Below are positions 24,632 to 31,342 of a stretch of DNA of 64,000 nucleotides, one piece after another (position 1 is the first letter of the stretch; each line of letters opens with the position of its first letter). Where the stretch lies: positions 62,001-126,000 of the forward strand of contig NZ_QLJH01000008.1 in NCBI RefSeq assembly GCF_003951315.1, written 5' to 3'. Origin of the DNA: Sphingomonas sp. S-NIH.Pt15_0812. GTDB lineage: Bacteria; Pseudomonadota; Alphaproteobacteria; Sphingomonadales; Sphingomonadaceae. Made by a program: the position numbers and the translations under genes. The notes under the pieces are model-generated. The model made no database searches. It saw nothing but the letters and a program-made list of their open reading frames with translations, and was not told the origin of the DNA.

Positions 24632-25794
24632 GCCTGAAACTTCCGCGCTCGGCGGCGCGGCGGATCGCCTGTGCCGTCGTCACGGCGGAAGTCGGCCGAT
24701 TGCGCGAGCGCGACCGGCCCAACCTGCCAACGGATAGCTGGCCGGAGGCGATGCCGATCGGTGACGATGGCCTGGGCCTCGACTCGCTGGAGCAATTGGG
24801 GGCCCTTGGCGCGCTGGCGGAGACGTTCGGGCTGGACGACCGGCTGCTCGCGCCCGAGCCGCCCCGCACGGTCGGAGACTGGGTGGACTGGATCATGTCC
24901 AGCCACGAGGATGGTCATGGCGAACTGACCGTGATGACGTCCGGTTCGACCGGTCGGCCTCGGCCCTGCGTCCATGCCGTCGCGGATCTCCTGGCAGAGG
25001 CGCGGTTCCTTGCCACGCAGTTGGACGGGCGTCGCCGCGTGGTGTCGTTGGTGCCCGGCCATCATCTCTATGGCATCGTCTGGACGGCCTTGCTGCCTGT
25101 CATGCTCGATGTCCCGGTGGTCGCGCGCCTGATCGGCGGCCCTCTCGAACTCGCGCCGGGGGATCTGGTCGTTGCCGTTCCCGATCAATGGCACGCCATG
25201 CGCCGGTTGGTCCGGTCGTTCCCGGAGGACGTGGTCGGGTGCAGCTCGGCCGGCCCCCTGGACGATGTTCTTGCCGAGGAGCTGCTCGCCTCCGGCCTCA
25301 GCCATCTCCTCGACATCTATGGGTCGTCCGAGACCGGGGGGATTGCCATTCGCCGCCTGCCCGCCGATGCCTATGATCTCCTGCCTCGCTGGCGGTTGCT
25401 GCCGGAGGGGGACGATGATTGGCGACTGGGCGATGCCGGGGGGAACAGCCACGACCTGCCCGACCATGTCGAGGTCATCGGAGAGCGCCGGCTCCGGCCG
25501 CTCGGCCGACGCGACGGGGCGGTTCAGGTCGGAGGCCGGAACATCTGGCCCAGCCATGTGGCCGACACGTTGCGGCAGATCGACGGGGTCACCGATGTCG
25601 CGGTCCGTCAGCATGCGAATGGACGGCTCAAGGCCTTCATCGTGCCCGACGGCAGCCTGGAGGCCGCCGACCTCGCCGCCCGAATTGACCGCGTGTGCGA
25701 TGATCGGCTGTCGCCGCTCGAACGCCCCCGCAGCATCCGCTTCGGCAATGCACTGCCCCGAAACATGATGGGTAAACTGGAAGACTGGGTATGA
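24628..25794 (+). CDS. pcl: p-Coumarate ligase for the PYP chromophore, with N-terminal carrier-protein-like domain
   Basis: The protein has 388 residues, far shorter than plant 4-coumarate:CoA ligases. Residues about 100-388 are an AMP-forming ligase, with the P-loop MTSGSTGRPRP (103-113), IYGSSETGG and a C-terminal NMMGKLEDW. Residues about 5-90 look like an acyl-carrier domain: GDDGLGLDSLEQL with Ser53 in the phosphopantetheine position, then a TVGDWVDWI helix. Position between PYP-linked genes supports activation of p-coumaric acid for loading onto PYP Cys70. Whether the product goes to CoA or to the enzyme's own carrier domain is open. It overlaps both neighbours by ATGA. Confidence 0.85.
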   Translation: MSLKLPRSAARRIACAVVTAEVGRLRERDRPNLPTDSWPEAMPIGDDGLGLDSLEQLGALGALAETFGLDDRLLAPEPPRTVGDWVDWIMSSHEDGHGELTVMTSGSTGRPRPCVHAVADLLAEARFLATQLDGRRRVVSLVPGHHLYGIVWTALLPVMLDVPVVARLIGGPLELAPGDLVVAVPDQWHAMRRLVRSFPEDVVGCSSAGPLDDVLAEELLASGLSHLLDIYGSSETGGIAIRRLPADAYDLLPRWRLLPEGDDDWRLGDAGGNSHDLPDHVEVIGERRLRPLGRRDGAVQVGGRNIWPSHVADTLRQIDGVTDVAVRQHANGRLKAFIVPDGSLEAADLAARIDRVCDDRLSPLERPRSIRFGNALPRNMMGKLEDWV

Positions 25795-26597
25795 TACACG
25801 CTCCTATTTCGACCAAGGATGTCGAACGGTCCATGCCCATGACCTTGCACGATGCCTGTCACGGCTGCCGTACCGGCGCCCCCTTGCCCCTCGCCATCAC
25901 CATGGCGTTCCAGCCGATCGTCGATGTGACGACGGGTTCGGTCTTCGCCTATGAAGCGCTGGTCCGCGGTGTCGGCGGAGAGGGCGCGGCCACAGTTCTG
26001 GCCGGCGTCGAGCCGGACATGATCTACAAGTTCGACCAGGCCTGCCGGGTCAAGGCCATCGAGCTGGCCGGTCACCTGTTCCGACCCGACGATGGGGCCA
26101 AGCTGTCGATCAACTTCATGCCCAATGCCGTCTACGAGCCGGACGCCTGCATCCGCGCGTCGCTGGCGGCCGCCCGACGGGTCGCGTTCGATCCGACCCG
26201 GCTCATGTTCGAGTTCACCGAGAACGAACGCATGCAGGACGTGGCGCATGTCCGGCGCATCGTCGAGGCCTATCGCGCGCGGGGTTTCACTACGGCGATC
26301 GACGATTTCGGCGCGGGCTATGCCGGCTTGGGACTGCTTGCCGACCTTCAGCCGGATATGCTGAAGCTCGATATGGCCCTGATCCGTGGAATCGATGGAT
26401 CGGCTGCGCGGCGCACGATCGTGGCCGGCGTGGTGCAGATTGCCGATGCTCTGGACGTCCGATGCATCGCCGAAGGGGTCGAGACCGCAGCCGAGCTGGA
26501 AATTCTCCGGACGATCGGCATCGAGCTGTTCCAGGGATATCTGCTGGCGCGGCCCGAACGGGAAGCCTTGCCACAGCCGGCGTTCAACGCGGTTTGA
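25791..26597 (+). CDS. EAL-domain c-di-GMP phosphodiesterase
   Basis: This 268-residue protein is a nearly standalone EAL domain with a 35-residue N-terminal extension containing DACHGC. Catalytic residues appear in place: FAYEALVRG (Glu55), Asn108, FEFTENE (Glu141), IDDFGAGY (Asp171-172), LKLDMAL (Lys192), AEGVE (Glu228) and FQGYLLARP (Gln248). It should hydrolyse c-di-GMP to pGpG. The sequence style around EALVRG resembles EAL domains of BLUF-type blue-light proteins. As the last gene of the PYP operon, it opposes the cyclase encoded two genes upstream. Confidence 0.92.
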   Translation: MIHAPISTKDVERSMPMTLHDACHGCRTGAPLPLAITMAFQPIVDVTTGSVFAYEALVRGVGGEGAATVLAGVEPDMIYKFDQACRVKAIELAGHLFRPDDGAKLSINFMPNAVYEPDACIRASLAAARRVAFDPTRLMFEFTENERMQDVAHVRRIVEAYRARGFTTAIDDFGAGYAGLGLLADLQPDMLKLDMALIRGIDGSAARRTIVAGVVQIADALDVRCIAEGVETAAELEILRTIGIELFQGYLLARPEREALPQPAFNAV

Positions 26598-26639
26598 CCA
26601 GTCCGGCCCGCTACTCGGCGACCGGTAGACCGAATGCCG

Positions 26640-27371
26640 TCACCATTGCCGGCGAAGCGCGCGGATCGCGCTGACGCTGGTCCGTCGCGCTTCTGCTCGA
26701 CCTGGGGAGTCCCCGGCTACAGCAACGGCGTCCATCGATCGCCTGGCGGGCTTCGCGACCGCCATATCCGTGTCCGTCAGGTCTGCTGGCGGTTGAGCGG
26801 CGGCCATAAATCGGGGGGCATCGATCGACGCCGGTATCGGCTCGATCGACGGGGCTACAGCATCCGGATGCAGCCGGGCGGGACGTATCGTTTTGACCTG
26901 TCGCAGGGTTTCCAGTTTGGATGGCGCATCGGCCAGCCTTGCCCCTTCCGCTGATATGCGACGCGACCTTTGAGGGACCGGCATCGACGACGCAAGGACA
27001 TCGGGCGATGGGGCGCTGGCCGAGCCGGATAGGACAGGCGGCTGCGATGGGACCGAACTCCGACCGTCGCGCAGCGATGCCAAGGCCGGCGTTTCGTCGC
27101 GCGAAACGGTCGTCGCGCCGTTCCTATGATCGAACCGATCGACGGAACTGGCATTCAGATAAAGGACCGCGAACCCGCATGTCATAGCCGCCAAGGAAGC
27201 CGCCACCGCAGCCGATGCCTTGCGGGAGGATCGCAGGCCGGCGGGTATGGGCGACCATCCACGAAAATCTTTGGCGGGCTTGGCGGAAAGAGTCTCCTGC
27301 TCAAGCCCCAGGATCGTAACCAGGGACGCATTCAGGCGCGCATCCTCGAAGGCAACAAGCTGGTTCATCAT
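26640..27371 (-). CDS. Single-pass membrane protein of unknown function
   Basis: The protein has 243 residues and is not recognised. A short N-terminal part (MNQLVAFEDARLNASLVTILG) precedes one transmembrane helix at about residues 52-75. The rest is a Pro/Ser/Ala-rich, probably disordered, extracytoplasmic stretch with a basic end. This layout is reminiscent of membrane-anchored regulatory or scaffold proteins, but no domain can be named. The start overlaps the phosphatase stop by ATGA, so it is the last gene of a three-gene operon. It converges on the EAL gene with 42 nt between them. Confidence 0.6.
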   Translation of the reverse strand: MMNQLVAFEDARLNASLVTILGLEQETLSAKPAKDFRGWSPIPAGLRSSRKASAAVAASLAAMTCGFAVLYLNASSVDRFDHRNGATTVSRDETPALASLRDGRSSVPSQPPVLSGSASAPSPDVLASSMPVPQRSRRISAEGARLADAPSKLETLRQVKTIRPARLHPDAVAPSIEPIPASIDAPRFMAAAQPPADLTDTDMAVAKPARRSMDAVAVAGDSPGRAEARRTSVSAIRALRRQW

Positions 27372-28213
27372 ATTCCATCCTGTCCGGCTGACGTTCCTCC
27401 CAAACCGGTCGGCAAGGGGTAACGCTCGGGATCCTCGGAAGAGCCTTTGGTGTCAGCAGCCGTGCTCAATATCCAGTGGGACGGCCCTTCGATGCCGAGC
27501 GCGGTCAGCCGTTCGGATCGATAGGCCCCGGTATCGATGCCGATCCGATTGGCGCGGACGACGGGCCCGCCCTCCGCGATCGAATGACCGTGCACCACGG
27601 TCACACCATGACCGACGTCGGAATCGAGGAAATCCTCCTTGATCCAGAGCAGATCACTCGCCTTCTGCCTGCGAAGCGGCACACCCGGGCGGATGCCGGC
27701 ATGGACGAACAGATAATCGCCGTGCTGATGATATAGTGGCAGCTTGGACAGCCAGGTGATGGCCTCGCTTCCGACGGCCTCGGCCGCCCGATGCAGCGTT
27801 CCCATGGTGGGTGGATCGGTCAGCTCCGCTTCGGACATGCCCCAGCTCAGCAGCGTTTGCGTGCCACCAAAGCGCAGCCATGCGGCAAACGCCTCCATGT
27901 TGCCGGTCAGCGCCTCCACCATCATCTCCTCATGATTGCCCTTCAACACCATGAAGCGGTTACTGAGCGCGGCGAGCTTCATGCAGCCACGGACCATGTG
28001 CGCGGAGTCCGGCCCGCGATCGACGATGTCGCCGAGAAGGATGATCTGCGTGGATGCGGGAGGCCGCCGGGCGTGATCCTGCTCCACGATGGCGATCAGC
28101 TGTTGAAACAGGTCGAACCGGCCATGCACGTCACCGATCGCGTAGACGCGTTCGATCGGCTCATTGGAACGACGATGGCTCACGGAAAATGCGTCTCCCT
28201 CATGCTGCTTCAT
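27368..28213 (-). CDS. PPP-family serine/threonine protein phosphatase (metallophosphoesterase)
   Basis: The 281-residue protein carries the metal-binding motifs of the PPP family in order: AIGDVHGRFD, LLGDIVDRGPDS, LKGNHEEMM, FVHAGIRPG and VVHGHSIAEGGP. Bacterial members remove phosphate from Ser/Thr (and sometimes Tyr) residues or from small molecules such as diadenosine tetraphosphate. The GNHE motif with HAGIRPG fits the serine/threonine phosphatase group. It is cytoplasmic. The outer-membrane protein gene ends 6 nt upstream and the unknown membrane protein overlaps downstream, an unusual combination. Confidence 0.88.
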   Translation of the reverse strand: MKQHEGDAFSVSHRRSNEPIERVYAIGDVHGRFDLFQQLIAIVEQDHARRPPASTQIILLGDIVDRGPDSAHMVRGCMKLAALSNRFMVLKGNHEEMMVEALTGNMEAFAAWLRFGGTQTLLSWGMSEAELTDPPTMGTLHRAAEAVGSEAITWLSKLPLYHQHGDYLFVHAGIRPGVPLRRQKASDLLWIKEDFLDSDVGHGVTVVHGHSIAEGGPVVRANRIGIDTGAYRSERLTALGIEGPSHWILSTAADTKGSSEDPERYPLPTGLGGTSAGQDGI

Positions 28214-28219
28214 CCTGGA

Positions 28220-29155
28220 TCAGCGTCGTTGCCGAGGTCCAAGGCCGGCAGAGATCGCGATCCCCGCCGATGCGCCCGCTGCGCCATGCGACAGACCCGC
28301 CGTCGTGAAGCCCGTCAGTCGCATCGACGTGCCGGCGATACGCGTCGAGGCTCCGGCGAAAAGTTCGTGGGCATCCGCGACCTGGCGGGTCGCAGCGCGC
28401 GCATAATGGTAGGAGACCAACAGGAACGTGTCCGTCCCCAAGGCATAGGACGCACCTGCCGATGCCGCAGGGCCATCCCGCAACGTATAAGTCGCGGTGT
28501 TTCCCAGGAACCGATAGGTGAATGACGTGAACGGCGTGATCTTGCCGAGCGGAAGCGACAAGTCCGCGCCCACCGCATAGTCATTCTCACCGCTCGACAA
28601 GCCGCTGCGCTTCGATGCCGTGTTGAGCTTCGCCCGTCCCGACAGTTCCAGCTCGACGGGCGACGAGGCAGGCGCGATCGTATAGGCGGCCCCGAGGGTC
28701 AGGTCTCCGAAACCGTCGATCGTCCGCTTGTCCGCCCGGGTGTTGGGCGCCACCAGCACCGGCGTCGCGTCGATGCCGGTGAAGATGGTCGAGCGGCTCC
28801 GGATGCGCATCCAGGGCAGTGATGCCGTCAAAGTAAAGTCATTGTGGCGCAGTCGCGCACCAACTGCCGAGCTCCAGATGCTTGTGTCGGAGCCAGTCCC
28901 GAACGTACCGCTGGCGTAGATCGTGCCGAGCGAAAGCTCGGCTACTGCCCCGTCGGGAGCGAGCTTGTCCATCGCTTGAGGAACGCTGCTGGGTGATATG
29001 GTCGATGTGGCACTGGATGGTGAGATCAGACCGGTGGCGTCATAGCCTATGTCCCGGACCGTGGCCGAATCAGTTTCGCCCGTTTGCTGACACGCCGCAG
29101 GCTGGGCCATGTTCGCGGTGATGATGGTGCCGCACAGGCATGCCAGCAATTTCAT
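28220..29155 (-). CDS. Probable outer-membrane beta-barrel protein
   Basis: Start 29155 is preceded by GGGAG and gives 311 residues with a signal peptide (MKLLACLCGTIITANMAQPAACQQ). After a Ser/Thr-rich linker, the sequence alternates short polar and hydrophobic strands (AVGARLRHNDFTLTASLPWM, FGDLTLGAAYTI, DYAVGADLSLPLGKITPFTSF), as in 12- to 14-strand barrels. It resembles small transporter-like barrels but has no diagnostic motif. It is the first gene of the operon with the phosphatase. Confidence 0.6.
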   Translation of the reverse strand: MKLLACLCGTIITANMAQPAACQQTGETDSATVRDIGYDATGLISPSSATSTISPSSVPQAMDKLAPDGAVAELSLGTIYASGTFGTGSDTSIWSSAVGARLRHNDFTLTASLPWMRIRSRSTIFTGIDATPVLVAPNTRADKRTIDGFGDLTLGAAYTIAPASSPVELELSGRAKLNTASKRSGLSSGENDYAVGADLSLPLGKITPFTSFTYRFLGNTATYTLRDGPAASAGASYALGTDTFLLVSYHYARAATRQVADAHELFAGASTRIAGTSMRLTGFTTAGLSHGAAGASAGIAISAGLGPRQRR

Positions 29156-29457
29156 CTCTGTCTCCCTTGAGACTCGATTTACCATATTTTTCTGGTTGTT
29201 AGCGCCCGTAAATTCTCCGCAGTTCGGCAAGTCACGCAGTGACGCAGGATTGATGCTTCACATCATATTGCCGTGTTAGGCGGATCGGTGACGAACATGC
29301 CGCCCAGCACCCTTGGCTGGAGGGGTGCCAGAGCTACCGTCATGATTTTTGTCAACAAACGACAGTTTGCGACGTTCCGGCTTGGCTTGTCGGCCCGCAC
29401 GGCATAGAGGCACGGGCCTGAACCTAATTTCCGTCCCTGTTGGAATCGTCACCCACC
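29156..29457. other. Divergent intergenic region before rpsU
   Basis: About 300 nt between the leftward barrel gene and rightward rpsU. It must contain promoters in both directions. No open reading frame with coding character and no clear operator, terminator or RNA was recognised. Confidence 0.4.
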
Positions 29458-29658
29458 ATGCAGATCATCGTCCGCGAAAACAATGTCGACCAGGCGCTGC
29501 GCGCGCTCAAGAAGAAGCTGCAGCGCGAGGGCGTCTATCGCGAGATGAAGCTGCGCCGGCATTATGAGAAGCCGTCCGAGAAGCGCGCACGCGAGCGAGC
29601 CGCCGCGATCAGCCGCGCCCGCAAGGCCGACCGCAAGCGCGCCGAGCGGGACCGCTGA
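29458..29658 (+). CDS. rpsU: 30S ribosomal protein S21
   Basis: The 66-residue protein begins [20 protein letters not shown], continues with the S21 core [18 protein letters not shown] and has a long basic tail, all typical of alphaproteobacterial S21. It is a small-subunit ribosomal protein involved in translation initiation. The start at 29458 is set by the conserved N-terminus; no strong Shine-Dalgarno is visible, and an in-frame ATG at 29440 is not supported by the family. Confidence 0.95.
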   Translation: MQIIVRENNVDQALRALKKKLQREGVYREMKLRRHYEKPSEKRARERAAAISRARKADRKRAERDR

Positions 29659-29701
29659 TCCTTCGGCCGCAGCCCGGATCGAGCCTGCCAGGATTTAGAC
29701 G

Positions 29702-29899
29702 ATGCTGAAGACACGGATGCGCCGCTTGGCGGCTCAGACCGACTCTGCCATAGAGCGGCTGGCCCAGATCGAAATGTCGGTCACGGGCCTGGCCGACGAG
29801 GACCTTCTCGATCTGGCCGATATCTTCCAGGCCACGTCGGGCAGCCCCTTGGGAGCCATGGCCCGGAGCGAGATGACCAGGCGCAATATCCGCCTGTAA
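29702..29899 (+). CDS. Small hypothetical protein
   Basis: A 65-residue open frame 43 nt after rpsU with charged helical content (MLKTRMRRLAAQTDSAIERL, then GLADEDLLDLADIF and MARSEMTRRNIRL). It is not recognised. Coding bias and clean amphipathic helices support a real gene; its location suggests co-transcription with rpsU. No function can be given. Confidence 0.5.
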   Translation: MLKTRMRRLAAQTDSAIERLAQIEMSVTGLADEDLLDLADIFQATSGSPLGAMARSEMTRRNIRL

Positions 29900-30070
29900 T
29901 CAGCCCGGGCTTCAAGGCGCGACCGCAACAGCATCTGGGCCAACGCCTTTGACGTATCCGGACATTGGCCGGAGGCGCGGGAGAGTGTGTCGACTGAATA
30001 CCGGGACCGCTATCCAACGCTGACGGATCACGTGACAGCATGATCTACACCCCCGTGTTAGGTTGAGGCC

Positions 30071-30406
30071 ATGGCGACGCAGAAACGGACGGTCGACGAT
30101 TTCCTCGAACAGACGGTCGGCGCGGGCGCGGTGTCCGCCAAGCCGATGTTCGGTGAGTATGGCGTCTATGTCGACGGCAAGATGATCGGCTTGATCTGCG
30201 ACGACCAGCTCTATGTGAAGCCGACGCCATCCGGTCGCCGCCATGCCGAGCCGGTCACGGATGCCCCGCCCTATCCGGGAGCCAAGCCGCACCTCCTGAT
30301 CGCGGCCGATCGCTGGGACGATGCGGCGTGGCTCGGTGAACTGCTGCGCCTGACAGCGGCGGAACTGCCGATGCCGAAGCCTCGAAAGCCGAAGAAGGAC
30401 GCGTAA
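30071..30406 (+). CDS. TfoX N-terminal domain protein
   Basis: The 111-residue protein matches the TfoX/Sxy N-terminal domain: ETVGAGAVSAKPMFGEYGVYVDGK-like order with KPMFGEYGVY, MIGLICDDQLYVKPT and a C-terminal AAWLGELLRLTAAELP. It lacks the C-terminal TfoX domain of the enterobacterial competence regulator. Such short forms are common, and their role is unproven. It stands alone, 82 nt before the convergent DUF427 gene. Confidence 0.85.
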   Translation: MATQKRTVDDFLEQTVGAGAVSAKPMFGEYGVYVDGKMIGLICDDQLYVKPTPSGRRHAEPVTDAPPYPGAKPHLLIAADRWDDAAWLGELLRLTAAELPMPKPRKPKKDA

Positions 30407-30488
30407 GCGACCGCTCATGGCGGCCTATCGGGATTGGCCGTCATGGATTCCCCGTATCAGTCGCGCGGGCCGCGAGGCAGCGCGCCCG

Positions 30489-30983
30489 TCACCATCCCAT
30501 GCTGCCCGGCACGCCCTTGAATGGCCCGGTGAGATCGGACGTGATCCATCCGCCGTAGAAACCGCCGGGCTGCGGGACCACCTGCTCGCCATCGACCGTA
30601 CAGCTATCGAGTGGAGCAGCGTAGAAGGCGACATGGTCGCGCAACGCTGCAAAGGCCGGAGACGGCTCGGGATAGCTCCAGGCCACGTCGCGCAGCAGTT
30701 CTCCGCCGATGCGAAGGTGCCAATAGGTCGCATGGCCCTTCCATTCGCAGAATGAGCGCCGGTCCGAACGAAGCAGCAGGCCGGGCGTCAGGTCGGCCGG
30801 CGGCAGATACCAGCTTGGCGGATGGCTGGTCTCCAGCGTCCGCACAGCCGCACACGTATCCGCGACCAGGATGCCTCGGTGCTGAATGCGAATCCGACGA
30901 TCGCTGGGTTCGGCAACGGCCGGACGGGGATAGCGCCACACGCTCTCCTGCCCGGGCGCAACGAGATCGGGCGTCGGCCTCAT
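30489..30983 (-). CDS. DUF427-domain protein
   Basis: The start at 30983 overlaps the DCC gene by ATGA and gives 164 residues. The DUF427 pattern is visible as ILVADTCAAVRTLETSHPPSWYLPP, then CEWKGHATYW, VAWSYPEP, HVAFY and VPQPGGFYGGW. No catalytic role is known for the family. It is the last gene of an operon with the FAD monooxygenase-TspO fusion and a DCC-family protein. Confidence 0.85.
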   Translation of the reverse strand: MRPTPDLVAPGQESVWRYPRPAVAEPSDRRIRIQHRGILVADTCAAVRTLETSHPPSWYLPPADLTPGLLLRSDRRSFCEWKGHATYWHLRIGGELLRDVAWSYPEPSPAFAALRDHVAFYAAPLDSCTVDGEQVVPQPGGFYGGWITSDLTGPFKGVPGSMGW

Positions 30984-31342
30984 GCCCGTGCCCCCCGCCG
31001 GGACAGCCATCGTTGCAGATATGGTCGGACACGCAGGAAGCGCAGGTACAGATGCTCAAGCGCCGACAGGACCAGCCGGCTCCGCGCCGCCTCGCCAAGC
31101 GGCCGCAACACCGGAATGGCACGCCACATCGCGGCGAAGGCGGCCGCTCCCGACAGCAAGGGTCCACCCGCCTCGCGTGCGTGGAACCGTGCCAGCATCT
31201 CGGCGCGGTCGAGCGGGCATGTGGCCGGACCGGCGACGTCGACGAACTCGATGGCGCCCGTACGGTCCAGCCGGCGCATCAGGGCAATCTCTCGCCGGCA
31301 AAGCGGGCAATCGCCGTCATGCCAAACCGTGACCCGCCTCAT
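30980..31342 (-). CDS. DCC-family thiol-disulfide oxidoreductase-like protein (DUF393)
   Basis: The 120-residue protein starts at 31342, overlapping the fusion gene stop by ATGA. The N-terminus VTVWHDGDCPLCRREI contains the family's DxxCPLC motif (Cys12 and Cys15), with a downstream FVDVAGP and a C-terminal basic helix. These small thioredoxin-fold proteins are presumed redox-active. A longer in-frame start upstream would lie inside the fusion gene and is rejected. Confidence 0.85.
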   Translation of the reverse strand: MRRVTVWHDGDCPLCRREIALMRRLDRTGAIEFVDVAGPATCPLDRAEMLARFHAREAGGPLLSGAAAFAAMWRAIPVLRPLGEAARSRLVLSALEHLYLRFLRVRPYLQRWLSRRGARA

